DNA of 36,627 bases, taken from Levilactobacillus andaensis (GTDB lineage Bacteria; Bacillota; Bacilli; Lactobacillales; Lactobacillaceae). Within the stretch, counting starts at the first letter, position 1. Each line of letters starts with the position of its first letter. Of the stretch, positions 17,133-24,792 are shown piece after piece. The stretch covers positions 1-36,627 of the forward strand of contig NZ_BOLP01000022.1 in NCBI RefSeq assembly GCF_016861695.1. The letters are read 5' to 3'. A program made the translations under genes and the position numbers. The notes beneath the pieces are model-generated. The model saw only the letters and a list, made by a program, of their open reading frames with translations, was not told where the DNA came from and searched no databases.

Positions 17133-17155
17133 AGGTCACAACGTCCTTTCTAAAC

Positions 17156-17473
17156 TTACATCCCGGGAATGTTCATCCCTTGGGTGTACTTACCTAACGT
17201 TTGTTGCGTGGTTGATTCGATTTGGCCCAGGGCATCGTTCACAGCAGCCAAGACCAAATCGGCCAACATGTCGGGATCATCGGGGTCAATGGCTTCTGGC
17301 TTGATGGACAAGTCAGTCATCTTCCGGTCACCCGTAAAGGTTGCTTGGACCATGTTATCTGGTGACGTTCCGGTAAAGCTTTGGGCGTTCAGATTGTTTT
17401 GGTCCTCTTCCATTTTCTTTTGCATTTGCCGCATTTGTTTCATCATGTTCCCCATATTTCCCATGTTCCGCAT
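17156..17473 (-). CDS. yaaK: YbaB/EbfC family nucleoid-associated protein (YaaK)
   Basis: A small DNA-binding protein of the YbaB/EbfC family, 105 aa if translation begins at ATG 17473. The frame also opens at ATG 17482, but there the AAAGG sequence abuts the codon, whereas it lies 8 nt from 17473. The methionine-rich start ([21 protein letters not shown]), the central [18 protein letters not shown] and the helical [15 protein letters not shown] are typical. It lies between dnaX and recR. Confidence 0.94.
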   Translation of the reverse strand: MRNMGNMGNMMKQMRQMQKKMEEDQNNLNAQSFTGTSPDNMVQATFTGDRKMTDLSIKPEAIDPDDPDMLADLVLAAVNDALGQIESTTQQTLGKYTQGMNIPGM

Positions 17474-17493
17474 TGTAATCATCCTTTCAAATT

Positions 17494-19254
17494 TTAATCT
17501 GCTTTTACGTTAACGATATCCTTGCCGAAGAGTTCTTCGGCCTTAGTAACCACCGGATTTTCCGCCGGCTTCTCTGGTTCGGCTGGTGTATCCGAGTTGG
17601 CTTGAAGCTCCGCCTTGTGCGCCGTCAGATAGTTCTTCCGGATTGTTGGCCAGTCTTCTTTAGGCACAAAGACCACCGGTAGAGCCGTCCCAATCATCCG
17701 ATCCAACCCATTTTCCAAGGCGTCGGTCAACTCATGGTCGGTCGTCGCCCGTTGGTACAGGAAGGAGTAGTCAAAGGCCACGATCACACCGGAATTTGCC
17801 GCCGCGACCGGTTGTGAGACCTTCATGACCGCCCGTTGCGTAATCGACAGGCTATTCAGCAGGTCAGGCCAGACCTCCTGCAATTGGTTGAGCTTTTCGC
17901 GTGTCGCCGAACCCAGCACCGGATAGATCTTCGCCAAGTTAACTTCCTTGGCCGGTGCCGACTTGGTCATCCGTGGTTTCGCAGGGGCCGCAGCCGCCTT
18001 AGCGGTATTAGGTGCCTGTTCCAAATGCTTTACGGCCGACCGCAACTGGTCGATCTCATGTTGCAATTCCGTCACGTCGCTCGATGCTGCCGCCTGCTGG
18101 GGCGCCCGCGGTGCCTCAGCATCAGGTGTCGCCGCAGTGGGCATTTCAACTGGTGTCGCCCCATTTTGATGACCGATTTCAGCCAACTTGATGGTCAAAA
18201 TCTCCAAGTAGACATCGGGATGCGTCGTGAAACGCATCTGCTGTTGAATGGCGTTTAGCTCGTTGATCATGGCGTACATGGTCTGCGCGGGCGTCTTCTT
18301 TGCCAAGGCTTGGAAGTCCTCGCTCACACTGCCCATCTCAGCCTCTTCTACCAACTGTGGTGCCTGCTGATAAAGCAAGAGGTCTCTGGCATAGCTGATG
18401 ACATCTTCGGTAAACCGTTCGGCGTCCTTACCGGCTTCTAGAACCGATTGGAGGGTCGCCAGTGCTGCCTTAGTGTCACCGCTCAGGACCTGTTGAACAT
18501 AGGTCGCCAGCAGTTCGTGAGTAACACTCCCGGTGACCAGCAAGGCATTATCCAACGTAATTTCATTATCACCAAAGGACAGGGCCTGATCCAAGATACT
18601 CAAGGCATCCCGCATACCACCCTCGGCCGCCTTAGCAATGACCTTGATGGCCTGTTCGTCGTAAGTGACTTTCTTCTGATCCAGAATATAGATCATCCGC
18701 TGGTAGCTATCATTGGCCGCGATTCGTTTAAAATCAAACCGCTGCGTCCGTGAAATAATCGTGGCCGGAATCTTGTGGGGTTCCGTGGTGGCCAGGATAA
18801 AGATCACGTTAGCCGGTGGCTCCTCAAGGGTCTTCAGTAAGGCGTTGAACGCCCCCGTCGACAGCATGTGGACTTCATCGATGATGTAGACCTTGTAATC
18901 GGCCACGGTCGGCGCATACTTCACCTTGTCCCGGATATCCCGAATTTCTTCGACCCCGTTGTTGGAGGCCGCATCAATTTCGATGACGTCATTTAACGTG
19001 CCATCCGTGATGGCCTTACAGGTCTCACATTCGTTGCAGGGCTCGCCGTCTTGCTGGTGATGACAGTTGATGGCCTTCGCAAAAATCTTGGCCGCCGACG
19101 TCTTCCCGGTTCCCCGGGGGCCGGCAAACAAGTACGCATGACTGATTTGATTGGTCGTAATGGCGTTCTTTAACGTCCGGGTAATGACTTCTTGCCCGAT
19201 CATATCGTCAAAACGCTGGGGCCGCCAGACCCGGTAGAGTGCTTGATAAGCCAT
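17494..19254 (-). CDS. dnaX: DNA polymerase III subunits gamma/tau
   Basis: DnaX (586 aa from the ATG at 19254) is the ATPase of the clamp loader. The N-terminus reads [20 protein letters not shown]. Walker A GPRGTGKT is at 45-52; zinc cysteines are at 64, 73, 76 and 79; Walker B DEVHML and the sensor [20 protein letters not shown] follow. The C-terminal third is Ala/Pro-rich, then the tau domain. The frame extends seven codons upstream, but GAAAGGA 9 nt before 19254 selects that ATG. The leader is about 380 nt if the candidate promoter at 19638 is used, and it contains a solo B repeat. I saw no clear slippery site for a programmed frameshift. Confidence 0.97.
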   Translation of the reverse strand: MAYQALYRVWRPQRFDDMIGQEVITRTLKNAITTNQISHAYLFAGPRGTGKTSAAKIFAKAINCHHQQDGEPCNECETCKAITDGTLNDVIEIDAASNNGVEEIRDIRDKVKYAPTVADYKVYIIDEVHMLSTGAFNALLKTLEEPPANVIFILATTEPHKIPATIISRTQRFDFKRIAANDSYQRMIYILDQKKVTYDEQAIKVIAKAAEGGMRDALSILDQALSFGDNEITLDNALLVTGSVTHELLATYVQQVLSGDTKAALATLQSVLEAGKDAERFTEDVISYARDLLLYQQAPQLVEEAEMGSVSEDFQALAKKTPAQTMYAMINELNAIQQQMRFTTHPDVYLEILTIKLAEIGHQNGATPVEMPTAATPDAEAPRAPQQAAASSDVTELQHEIDQLRSAVKHLEQAPNTAKAAAAPAKPRMTKSAPAKEVNLAKIYPVLGSATREKLNQLQEVWPDLLNSLSITQRAVMKVSQPVAAANSGVIVAFDYSFLYQRATTDHELTDALENGLDRMIGTALPVVFVPKEDWPTIRKNYLTAHKAELQANSDTPAEPEKPAENPVVTKAEELFGKDIVNVKAD

Positions 19255-19280
19255 GCAATCTGTTCCTTTCTCCAATGGTT

Positions 19281-19480
19281 AAAATTAGTGTCGCTGGCCG
19301 CACTACGGCTGCCAGGGATTCCGCCTGCTGTGGGGACGCTTCAGCCTGAGAACCGGGCTTCTCGCTCGATTTGAAGCTGTGAAGAACACACGTCTTCAAA
19401 TCGCCCATGGCCTAGGCTAGCAGAGGACGCCAGCCAACGCCATTTTCACGGCTGGCTACATCCCTGGCCTCCTTCGGCTA
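19281..19480 (-). repeat. Solo B-module repeat, between dnaX and the SRP RNA
   Basis: A full-length B module in reverse orientation (about 200 bp). Read on the minus strand it starts with AGCCGAAGGAGGCCAGGGAT and ends with GGAATCCCTGGCAGCCGTAG, so the ends pair (CCAGGGAT with ATCCCTGG). Internal hairpins include GATTTGAAGACG ... GCTTCAAATC. It lies in the untranslated leader of dnaX, 27 bp from the dnaX start codon at its near end. The rest of the 19255-19838 gap holds a dnaX promoter candidate and no gene. Confidence 0.8.
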
Positions 19481-19637
19481 CGATAACATCTTTCCATGGA
19501 TACCTGTCAAAAGCCATAAATACTTCCACTTTCTGAAGCAAACGAGTTGTTATCTCCCGGTTCAGCGGCAGACATTGCCTTAAAACAGCACTAACTTGTT
19601 TAAGACATAACTACTAAACACCATAAACACAAGTCAC

Positions 19638-19646
19638 ATTGTACCA
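19638..19646 (-). promoter_or_regulatory. Candidate extended -10 promoter for dnaX
   Basis: On the minus strand the sequence TGGTACAAT gives an extended -10 (TGn then TACAAT, 19638-19643). No good -35 lies at 16-18 bp; TTGTAA is 20 bp away. It points at dnaX and would yield a leader of about 380 nt that includes the solo B repeat. Confidence 0.4.
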
Positions 19647-19837
19647 ATGCTTTTTCCTAAAATTTACAAGAAAGTTTCCAGAATCTAATGGAGCTTTACT
19701 TCAAATTCGCTGAGTATAATTATAGCCTTTTTGCCCGGTAGCTGTCACGGATTGACGGCAAGTATTTAAGGGAAATTAAGGTGCTCAACTTAACGGCTGA
19801 CCTTATTCTTAAGGAGTCAAAAACTTTTTATAGATAT

Positions 19838-19868
19838 GAAAAAACTCCCAGTCAATGACTAGGAGTTA
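19838..19868 (-). terminator. Terminator of the SRP RNA gene
   Basis: On the minus strand AACTCCTAGTC and GACTGGGAGTT form an 11-bp stem with one wobble pair and a 3-nt loop, followed directly by TTTTTT. It lies about 15 bp beyond the 3' end of the SRP RNA. Confidence 0.9.
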
Positions 19869-19882
19869 TTAATTAGCTCATA

Positions 19883-19976
19883 AACTTGAAGCACAAAGCG
19901 AAACGAACTTAGTGCTGCTTCCTTCCGGACCTGACACGATTCGTAGGCCCGCCCTTGCTTCAAGGCCTTAACGGCA
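19883..19976 (-). ncRNA. ffs: Signal recognition particle RNA (small, 4.5S-like)
   Basis: The minus strand carries the highly conserved SRP domain IV loop GTCAGGTCCGGAAGGAAGCA (20 nt shown). Arms that pair to close the rod are CCTTGAAGCAAG on the 5' side and CTTTGTGCTTCAAG on the 3' side. The RNA binds Ffh and targets nascent membrane proteins. A consensus promoter places the 5' end near 19976, and a strong terminator follows at 19838-19868, giving about 94 nt. Location near dnaX and tadA is common in Firmicutes. Exact ends are estimates. Confidence 0.95.
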
Positions 19977-19982
19977 AGTACT

Positions 19983-20011
19983 AGTGTATCATGATTCCCC
20001 AACTCTGTCTA
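19983..20011 (-). promoter_or_regulatory. Promoter of the SRP RNA gene
   Basis: On the minus strand TAGACA (20006-20011), a 17-bp spacer and TACACT (19983-19988) precede the RNA by about 7 nt. The -35 matches that of the tmk promoter. Confidence 0.8.
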
Positions 20012-20049
20012 CTCAATTGTCAGTTAGCGTTAGTGACAGACTGACGTAT

Positions 20050-20240
20050 TTGTCCGCACTGCGGTTGCCAGGGATTCCGCCTACTATGGGGTCGCTTCCA
20101 CCCTGAGGCCCGGGTTCCAGCTCGACTTTAAGCCACGAAGACCACGTGTCTCAAAGGTCGCCCCATGGTGTAAGCTGCCTGAGAAACGTCAGCTAACACC
20201 ATCGACACAGCTGGCTACATCCCTGACCCCCTCCGGCTAA
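20050..20240 (-). repeat. Solo B-module repeat, upstream of the SRP RNA gene
   Basis: A second reverse-oriented B module of about 190 bp. Its minus-strand ends are AGCCGGAGGGGGTCAGGGAT and GGAATCCCTGGCAACCGCAG. The interior has its own variable hairpin (ACCTTTGAGACACGTGGTCTTCGTGGC region). With the copy at 19281-19480 it brackets the SRP RNA gene as direct repeats. The remainder of 20012-20401 shows no gene. Confidence 0.8.
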
Positions 20241-20401
20241 GTTAGTGTTCACCCACAACGGATATCCAATCACAGAGTCAGGTAAACCTGTCATATCGGT
20301 CGACCGTTACCTTATTCTAGCTATCATTCTGACAGTTAATGTAGCTTAGCCTTGCCCCCACACTGGACAGAGATAGGTCAGTCTCACCCGACTCAAATCA
20401 A

Positions 20402-20923
20402 CTACTCACCAGCCCGCTGTGCCGCCTTGCGGGCTTTCTTGGCAGCCTTTTGCCGCTTGCGGGCCGCCTTGAAGAAACTGACCATGCGCTCGCCGGCATC
20501 TTTGGCCATTAGACCCTCGTGGACGTTGACCACGTGATTTAATCGGTCGTCCGTGAGCGTTTGGTACAGACTGTCCACTGCGCCTGCCTTCGGGTCCCGG
20601 GCACCGTAAAAGACCTCGGGAATCCGTGCGTTGACGATGGCCCCGCTACACATGAGGCATGGTTCAATCGTCACGTAGAGTTGGCAGTCATTCAACCGCC
20701 AACTCTTTAGGGTCGCACAAGCCTCTTCAATTGCCCGAACTTCCGCATGAAGGGTCGCGTCGTTGCCATGTTCACGGAGGTTGTGCCCCCGACCAACAAT
20801 TTGGCCGTCACGAACGATGACCGCGCCAATGGGGACCTCACCAATGATGGCCGCCTGGTCAGCTTCGAATAAAGCTTCTTCCATATAATGACGTTGTTGC
20901 GTCGTGTACGTTCGTTCGCGCAC
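20402..20923 (-). CDS. tadA: tRNA-specific adenosine deaminase TadA
   Basis: TadA (173 aa) converts A34 to inosine in tRNA-Arg(ACG). The zinc site is complete: H59-A-E61 and P88-C-L-M-C92. GEVPIGAVIV (29-38) and the C-terminal helix ERMVSFFKAARKRQK are family features. The tail is unusually rich in Lys, Ala and Arg. The start is GTG with GGAGG 8 nt upstream. It is 25 bp downstream of the RsmC-like methyltransferase, a frequent lactobacillar pairing. Confidence 0.95.
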   Translation of the reverse strand: MRERTYTTQQRHYMEEALFEADQAAIIGEVPIGAVIVRDGQIVGRGHNLREHGNDATLHAEVRAIEEACATLKSWRLNDCQLYVTIEPCLMCSGAIVNARIPEVFYGARDPKAGAVDSLYQTLTDDRLNHVVNVHEGLMAKDAGERMVSFFKAARKRQKAAKKARKAAQRAGE

Positions 20924-20948
20924 ATCGGCCCCCTCCTTTCACCGCTAG

Positions 20949-21563
20949 TTAGTTCAGTGTGCTTTCCAAAATATAGTAGCCTTTATCTTTTTTCAAGATT
21001 TGGCAGTTACCAAAAGTTTCGGTCATATGCTTCTTGGCCGATGGTGCCCCCTGCTTTTTCTGCAAGACCACCGTCAGCGTGCCGCCTGGCAATAAGTGTT
21101 GGGCCGCCTCTTCCAGCATCGTCGTGACAACCTGTTTTCCGGCCCGCACTGGCGGGTTGGTAATGATGGCCGCGTAACGCTGTGTGACGTTCGCATAAAT
21201 GTCTGACGACTTGATCTCAACGTTTTCGATCTGGTTAGCCACCGCATTTTGCCGTGCTAAAGCCAACGCTAATTCGTTTACATCGACCATGGTGACCTGT
21301 CGTTCTGGCCACTTTTTCGCTAGTGCCAAGCCGATTGGGCCATAGCCCGTCCCGAGATCCAACCAAGGACCTGCCGGGGTCTTATCCGCGTTGAATGCGT
21401 CCAACAACACCCGTGACCCGTAGTCCACCCGGTTCTTCGAGAAGACCCCGTTGTCGGTGGTAAACAACAATTCGTTACCTAAGAGGGTAAATGGCCAGTG
21501 TTGTTCTTCGTGTAAAACGTCTGGATTTTGTGTATAATAGTGATTAGTCAAATTCTCCGCCAC
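20949..21563 (-). CDS. RsmC-like class I SAM-dependent methyltransferase
   Basis: A 204-aa methyltransferase of the RsmC/RlmG small-domain type (Pfam MTS). The SAM-binding motif is WLDLGTGYGPIGLALAKKWP (67-86), with TMVDVNELALALARQN next and the catalytic motif ITNPPVRAGK. Family members in Firmicutes are predicted to methylate guanine N2 in 16S rRNA; the exact target here is not proven. The start is GTG with AAGAGGT 4 nt upstream. It diverges from nrdH across a 185-bp gap. Confidence 0.88.
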   Translation of the reverse strand: MAENLTNHYYTQNPDVLHEEQHWPFTLLGNELLFTTDNGVFSKNRVDYGSRVLLDAFNADKTPAGPWLDLGTGYGPIGLALAKKWPERQVTMVDVNELALALARQNAVANQIENVEIKSSDIYANVTQRYAAIITNPPVRAGKQVVTTMLEEAAQHLLPGGTLTVVLQKKQGAPSAKKHMTETFGNCQILKKDKGYYILESTLN

Positions 21564-21626
21564 CTTTACCTCTTATTTTACCGTAGATAGGGCACCGTGG
21601 CTAATAAAAAAAGATTATCGTGCTAG

Positions 21627-21674
21627 ACACTATATTTAGTAGTTATTGTATGTTTCAACTACAAAATATGGTGT
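21627..21674 (+). promoter_or_regulatory. Pair of NrdR boxes upstream of nrdHEF
   Basis: Box 1 (21627-21642) ACACTATATTTAGTAG and box 2 (21659-21674) CTACAAAATATGGTGT match the NrdR consensus acaCwAtATaTwGtgt at about 13 and 12 of 16 positions. They are 32 bp apart, about three helical turns, the spacing expected for NrdR sites. They lie just upstream of the nrdH promoter, so NrdR probably represses this operon when dATP is high. nrdR itself is not in the window. Confidence 0.75.
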
Positions 21675-21683
21675 CTTTTTTGA

Positions 21684-21711
21684 TTGAAATTTTCTATATC
21701 TGGTGTACACT
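21684..21711 (+). promoter_or_regulatory. Candidate promoter of nrdHEF
   Basis: TTGAAA (21684-21689), a 16-bp spacer and TACACT (21706-21711) precede nrdH, giving a leader of about 30 nt. The NrdR box 2 ends 10 bp upstream of the -35. Confidence 0.6.
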
Positions 21712-21748
21712 AAGTTCATTGATATTGAAATTAGAGGATGTGGCAACA

Positions 21749-21976
21749 ATGAAAGTAACGGTCTACTCAAAAAACAACTGTATGCAATGCAAGATGACGA
21801 AGCGTTTTCTCAGCGAACACAACGTGGACTTTGAAGAACGCAACATCAATCAGAACCCAGAATATGTGTCATATCTCAAGGAACAAGGCTTTCAAGCCGT
21901 TCCCGTAGTTGAAGCACCCGGTCTTCCCGCATTTTATGGGTTCCGACCCGACCAATTAACTAAGATTGCGGGCTAA
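21749..21976 (+). CDS. nrdH: Glutaredoxin-like protein NrdH
   Basis: A 75-aa thioredoxin-fold electron donor for class Ib ribonucleotide reductase. The redox motif is C11-M-Q-C14 (family CVQC/CMQC). NPEYVSYLKEQGFQAVPVV and the C-terminal GFRPDQLTKI are typical of NrdH. The frame is open further upstream, but ATG 21749 with AGAGGAT 9 nt before it gives the correct N-terminus. It is first in nrdH-nrdE-nrdF and is followed by a terminator-like hairpin. Confidence 0.95.
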   Translation: MKVTVYSKNNCMQCKMTKRFLSEHNVDFEERNINQNPEYVSYLKEQGFQAVPVVEAPGLPAFYGFRPDQLTKIAG

Positions 21977-21999
21977 CTAGCCTGGCACAAACCCGTCTT

Positions 22000-22036
22000 G
22001 GCGACGTCGTGTTTGTTCACGGTGTCGCCATTTTTA
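22000..22036 (+). terminator. Terminator/attenuator hairpin between nrdH and nrdE
   Basis: GGCGAC-GT-CGTG pairs with CACG-GT-GTCGCC (12-bp stem with two G-U pairs, 6-nt loop) and is followed by ATTTTTATTT. It lies 24 bp after the nrdH stop. It would raise nrdH transcript relative to nrdEF by partial termination, or simply protect the nrdH 3' end. Confidence 0.8.
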
Positions 22037-22091
22037 TTTGATTTAACGTGTTTACACACTTTGACCCATCAGAGAGGAAGAGACGACCAGT

Positions 22092-24257
22092 ATGAGCTTA
22101 AAAGACTTAAAAGATGTGACGTACTACGACTTGAACAACGAGATCAACATCCCGGTAAACGGGCAGATTCCGTTAAATAAGGACCAAGAAGCCCTCCAAG
22201 CCTTCCTAAAGGAAAACGTCGTCCCTAATACGAAGAAATTTGATTCACTCCGCGACCGATTCGACTATTTGATTGCCAATAACTACGTGGAAAAAAAGGT
22301 AATCGACGCCTATCCACTGAGTTTCATCGAAGACCTCTACGCCTACCTAAAGGCTCAGAACTTCCATTTCAAGTCCTTCATGGCTGCCTACAAGTTTTAC
22401 GCCCAATACGCGCTTAAAACCGATGACAACGACTACTACTTAGAAAACTTCATCGACCGCGTCGCCATGAACGCCTTAGACTTCGCCGATGGGGACCAAC
22501 AATTGGCCCACGACTTAGCCGATGAGATCATCCATCAGCGCTACCAACCCGCAACGCCAAGCTTTCTGAACGCTGGTCGGTCACGCCGGGGCGAATTAGT
22601 CTCCTGCTTTTTGATTCAGTCGACCGACGACATGAACACGATTGGCCGGACCATCAACTCCGCCCTGCAATTGTCCCGAATCGGTGGTGGGGTCGGGATC
22701 AGCCTCTCTAACCTCCGCGGCGCCGGGGATCCCATCAAGCATATCGAAGGTGCTGCTTCTGGGGTGGTTCCCGTGATGAAATTACTGGAAGACAGTTTCT
22801 CCTACTCTAACCAACTTGGCCAGCGTCAAGGAGCCGGAGTCGTTTATTTGAGCGTGTTCCATCCCGACATCGTGGCCTTTTTGGGTGCTAAGAAGGAAAA
22901 CGCCGACGAAAAGATTCGTTTGAAGACGTTATCCCTCGGCGTCACGGTTCCCGACAAATTCTATGAACTCTGTGAAGCCGACGCCGACATGTACTTATTT
23001 AGCCCCTACGATGTCGAACGTATCTACGGCAAGCCCTTCTCCTACGTGGACATCACCGCGGAATACGACAACATGGTCGCTAACCCCGACATCCGCAAGA
23101 AGAAACTCAAGGCGCGGGATCTGGAGACCGACATCGGTAAGCTGCAACAGGAATCGGGCTACCCTTACATCGTCAACATCGACACGGCCAACCGTGAAAG
23201 TCCCATCGACGGTCGTATCGTAATGAGCAATCTGTGTTCCGAAATCATGCAGGTCCAAACGCCATCGACCGTCAACAACAAGCAAGAATACATTCAAAAG
23301 GGAACCGACATCTCTTGTAACCTCGGTTCCACTAACATCGTCAACCTCATGACGTCCCCCGACTTCGGTCACTCCGTGGAAACCATGGTTCGGGCCTTGA
23401 CGTTTGTCACCGACCACTCCGACATCGACGTGGTCCCTTCCATTCAAAAGGGAAACCAACTCGCCCACACGATTGGCTTAGGCGCCATGGGCCTACACAG
23501 CTACTTTGCCAAGAACCAAATGATGTATGGCTCCAAGGATAGCATCGCCTTCACCAGCGTTTACTTTATGCTACTTAACTACTGGACGCTGAAGGCTTCA
23601 AATCAGATTGCCAAGGAACGCCACGAAACGTTCCACAACTTTGAAAAGAGTACGTACGCTTCTGGGACCTACTTCGATCGTTACACCGAAAAGGACTGGC
23701 GACCAACGTCTGAAAAAGTTCAAGGTCTCTTCGCCAACGTTTGGCTACCTTCACCAGAAGACTGGGCTGCTTTAAAGGCCGAAGTGATGGCTGATGGACT
23801 GTATCATCAAAACCGGATGGCCGTTGCGCCAAACGGCTCCATTTCCTACATCAACGACACCACGGCTAGCCTGCACCCGATCATCAACCGAATCGAGGAA
23901 CGTCAGGAAAAGACGATTGGGAAGATTTACTACCCAGCCCCTTACCTGAGCAATGAGACCATGCCCTACTACAAGTCCGCTTACGACACCGACATGCGCC
24001 GTGTGATCGATGTTTACGCCGCCGCGCAAAAACACGTGGACCAAGGGATGAGCCTGACGCTGTTCATGCGTTCCACAATTCCAGCTGGCCTGTACGAGTG
24101 GAAGAATGACCGGACCGACAAGATGACCACGCGGGACCTCAGCATTCTGCGAAACTACGCGCACAACAAGGGCATCAAGTCGCTCTACTACGTCCGCACC
24201 TTCACCGACGACAATAACGAAGTCGGTGCCAACCAATGTGAAAGCTGCGTTATCTAG
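22092..24257 (+). CDS. nrdE: Class Ib ribonucleoside-diphosphate reductase, alpha subunit NrdE
   Basis: The 721-aa catalytic subunit that reduces NDPs to dNDPs in partnership with NrdF and NrdH. The substrate-binding and active-site blocks are present: TPSFLNAGR, the loop RIGGGVGISLSNLRG, SNLCSEIMQ with the thiyl-radical cysteine, and CNLGSTNI with one of the reducing cysteines. AVAPNGSISYINDTTASLHP follows. The C-terminal shuttle pair is C716-ES-C719-VI. No extended N-terminal ATP-cone is seen, as usual for class Ib. ATG start with GAGGAAGAG 9 nt upstream. Its stop is separated from nrdF by 535 bp of repeat. Confidence 0.97.
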   Translation: MSLKDLKDVTYYDLNNEINIPVNGQIPLNKDQEALQAFLKENVVPNTKKFDSLRDRFDYLIANNYVEKKVIDAYPLSFIEDLYAYLKAQNFHFKSFMAAYKFYAQYALKTDDNDYYLENFIDRVAMNALDFADGDQQLAHDLADEIIHQRYQPATPSFLNAGRSRRGELVSCFLIQSTDDMNTIGRTINSALQLSRIGGGVGISLSNLRGAGDPIKHIEGAASGVVPVMKLLEDSFSYSNQLGQRQGAGVVYLSVFHPDIVAFLGAKKENADEKIRLKTLSLGVTVPDKFYELCEADADMYLFSPYDVERIYGKPFSYVDITAEYDNMVANPDIRKKKLKARDLETDIGKLQQESGYPYIVNIDTANRESPIDGRIVMSNLCSEIMQVQTPSTVNNKQEYIQKGTDISCNLGSTNIVNLMTSPDFGHSVETMVRALTFVTDHSDIDVVPSIQKGNQLAHTIGLGAMGLHSYFAKNQMMYGSKDSIAFTSVYFMLLNYWTLKASNQIAKERHETFHNFEKSTYASGTYFDRYTEKDWRPTSEKVQGLFANVWLPSPEDWAALKAEVMADGLYHQNRMAVAPNGSISYINDTTASLHPIINRIEERQEKTIGKIYYPAPYLSNETMPYYKSAYDTDMRRVIDVYAAAQKHVDQGMSLTLFMRSTIPAGLYEWKNDRTDKMTTRDLSILRNYAHNKGIKSLYYVRTFTDDNNEVGANQCESCVI

Positions 24258-24260
24258 CGT

Positions 24261-24737
24261 TTGGCAACCTAGTGTGACCTGCGCCTTACCGGCCGGCAGA
24301 TATGGGCTGGAACGGTGCGGGCACCTCGAAAAAACCCGAGTCTTAAAGCTTGGCCTTCTGCTAGGCCGGCCAAAAACGCCGACCAAGCAGAACGACGCGC
24401 CTGAGCCCATATCTGCCGACCTCTCGGCTGACGTTGGTGTTTCTAAGACAATATGGATAACGACTGCTAGAGTTGTTAGCAACTAAGCTCCAACCTTGAA
24501 TGATTACGAATTGACAATTTACAAGACTTATCATGGCAAACATCAATCAGAGCCGGAGGCAGCCAGGGATGTAGCCCGCCGTGTCGACAATGTAAGTCGG
24601 GGGGACTCTTCCCGGCTTACATTGTCGGACGACTTTGGAGACACGTGGCTTTCGTGGCTTCAAAGCGAGCCGGAAGCCCGCTTCTCAGGCTGGAGGCGTT
24701 CCCCATGGCGGGCGGAATCCCTGGCAGCCGCAGTGCA
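24261..24737 (+). repeat. Composite intergenic repeat, copy 2 (full A-mid-B) between nrdE and nrdF
   Basis: The left edge TTGGCAACCTAGTGT begins 4 bp after the nrdE stop. Module A (24282-24430) has CGCCTTACCGGCCGGCAGAT and, across a hairpin interior, GAGCCCATATCTGCCGACCT; these arms pair. Mid-region GATAACGACTGC follows near 24454. Module B (24551-24737) is complete: AGCCGGAGGCAGCCAGGGAT at its left, a long hairpin (CGACAATGTAAG ... CTTACATTGTCG), and GGAATCCCTGGCAGCCGCAG at its right. The element is on the sense strand of a transcribed operon. I see no gene in the 24258-24792 gap and no complete promoter for nrdF. Confidence 0.85.
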
Positions 24738-24792
24738 ATCAAGTTAACACAATATCAAAGCAACACTCATGAACAATCAAAGGAGTGGTAGC

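Noticed and set aside
17494..19254. Programmed frameshift in dnaX producing a short gamma subunit
   Set aside because: I saw no A-rich slippery heptamer with a downstream stem; one full-length product is the simpler reading.
19712..19725. TATAAT-like string (GAGTATAATTATAG) on the plus strand
   Set aside because: There is no -35 at normal spacing and no plus-strand gene downstream before the SRP RNA terminator region; probably chance in AT-rich sequence.
22995..24482. Long minus-strand open frames antisense to nrdE and into the repeat
   Set aside because: They are shadows of nrdE's biased codon use; no family motifs and no translation signals.
24510..24540. Perfect TTGACA near 24511 as an nrdF promoter
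   Set aside because: No acceptable -10 follows at 16-18 bp (ATGGCA, TGGCAA or GGCAAA), so it is not a usable promoter by itself.
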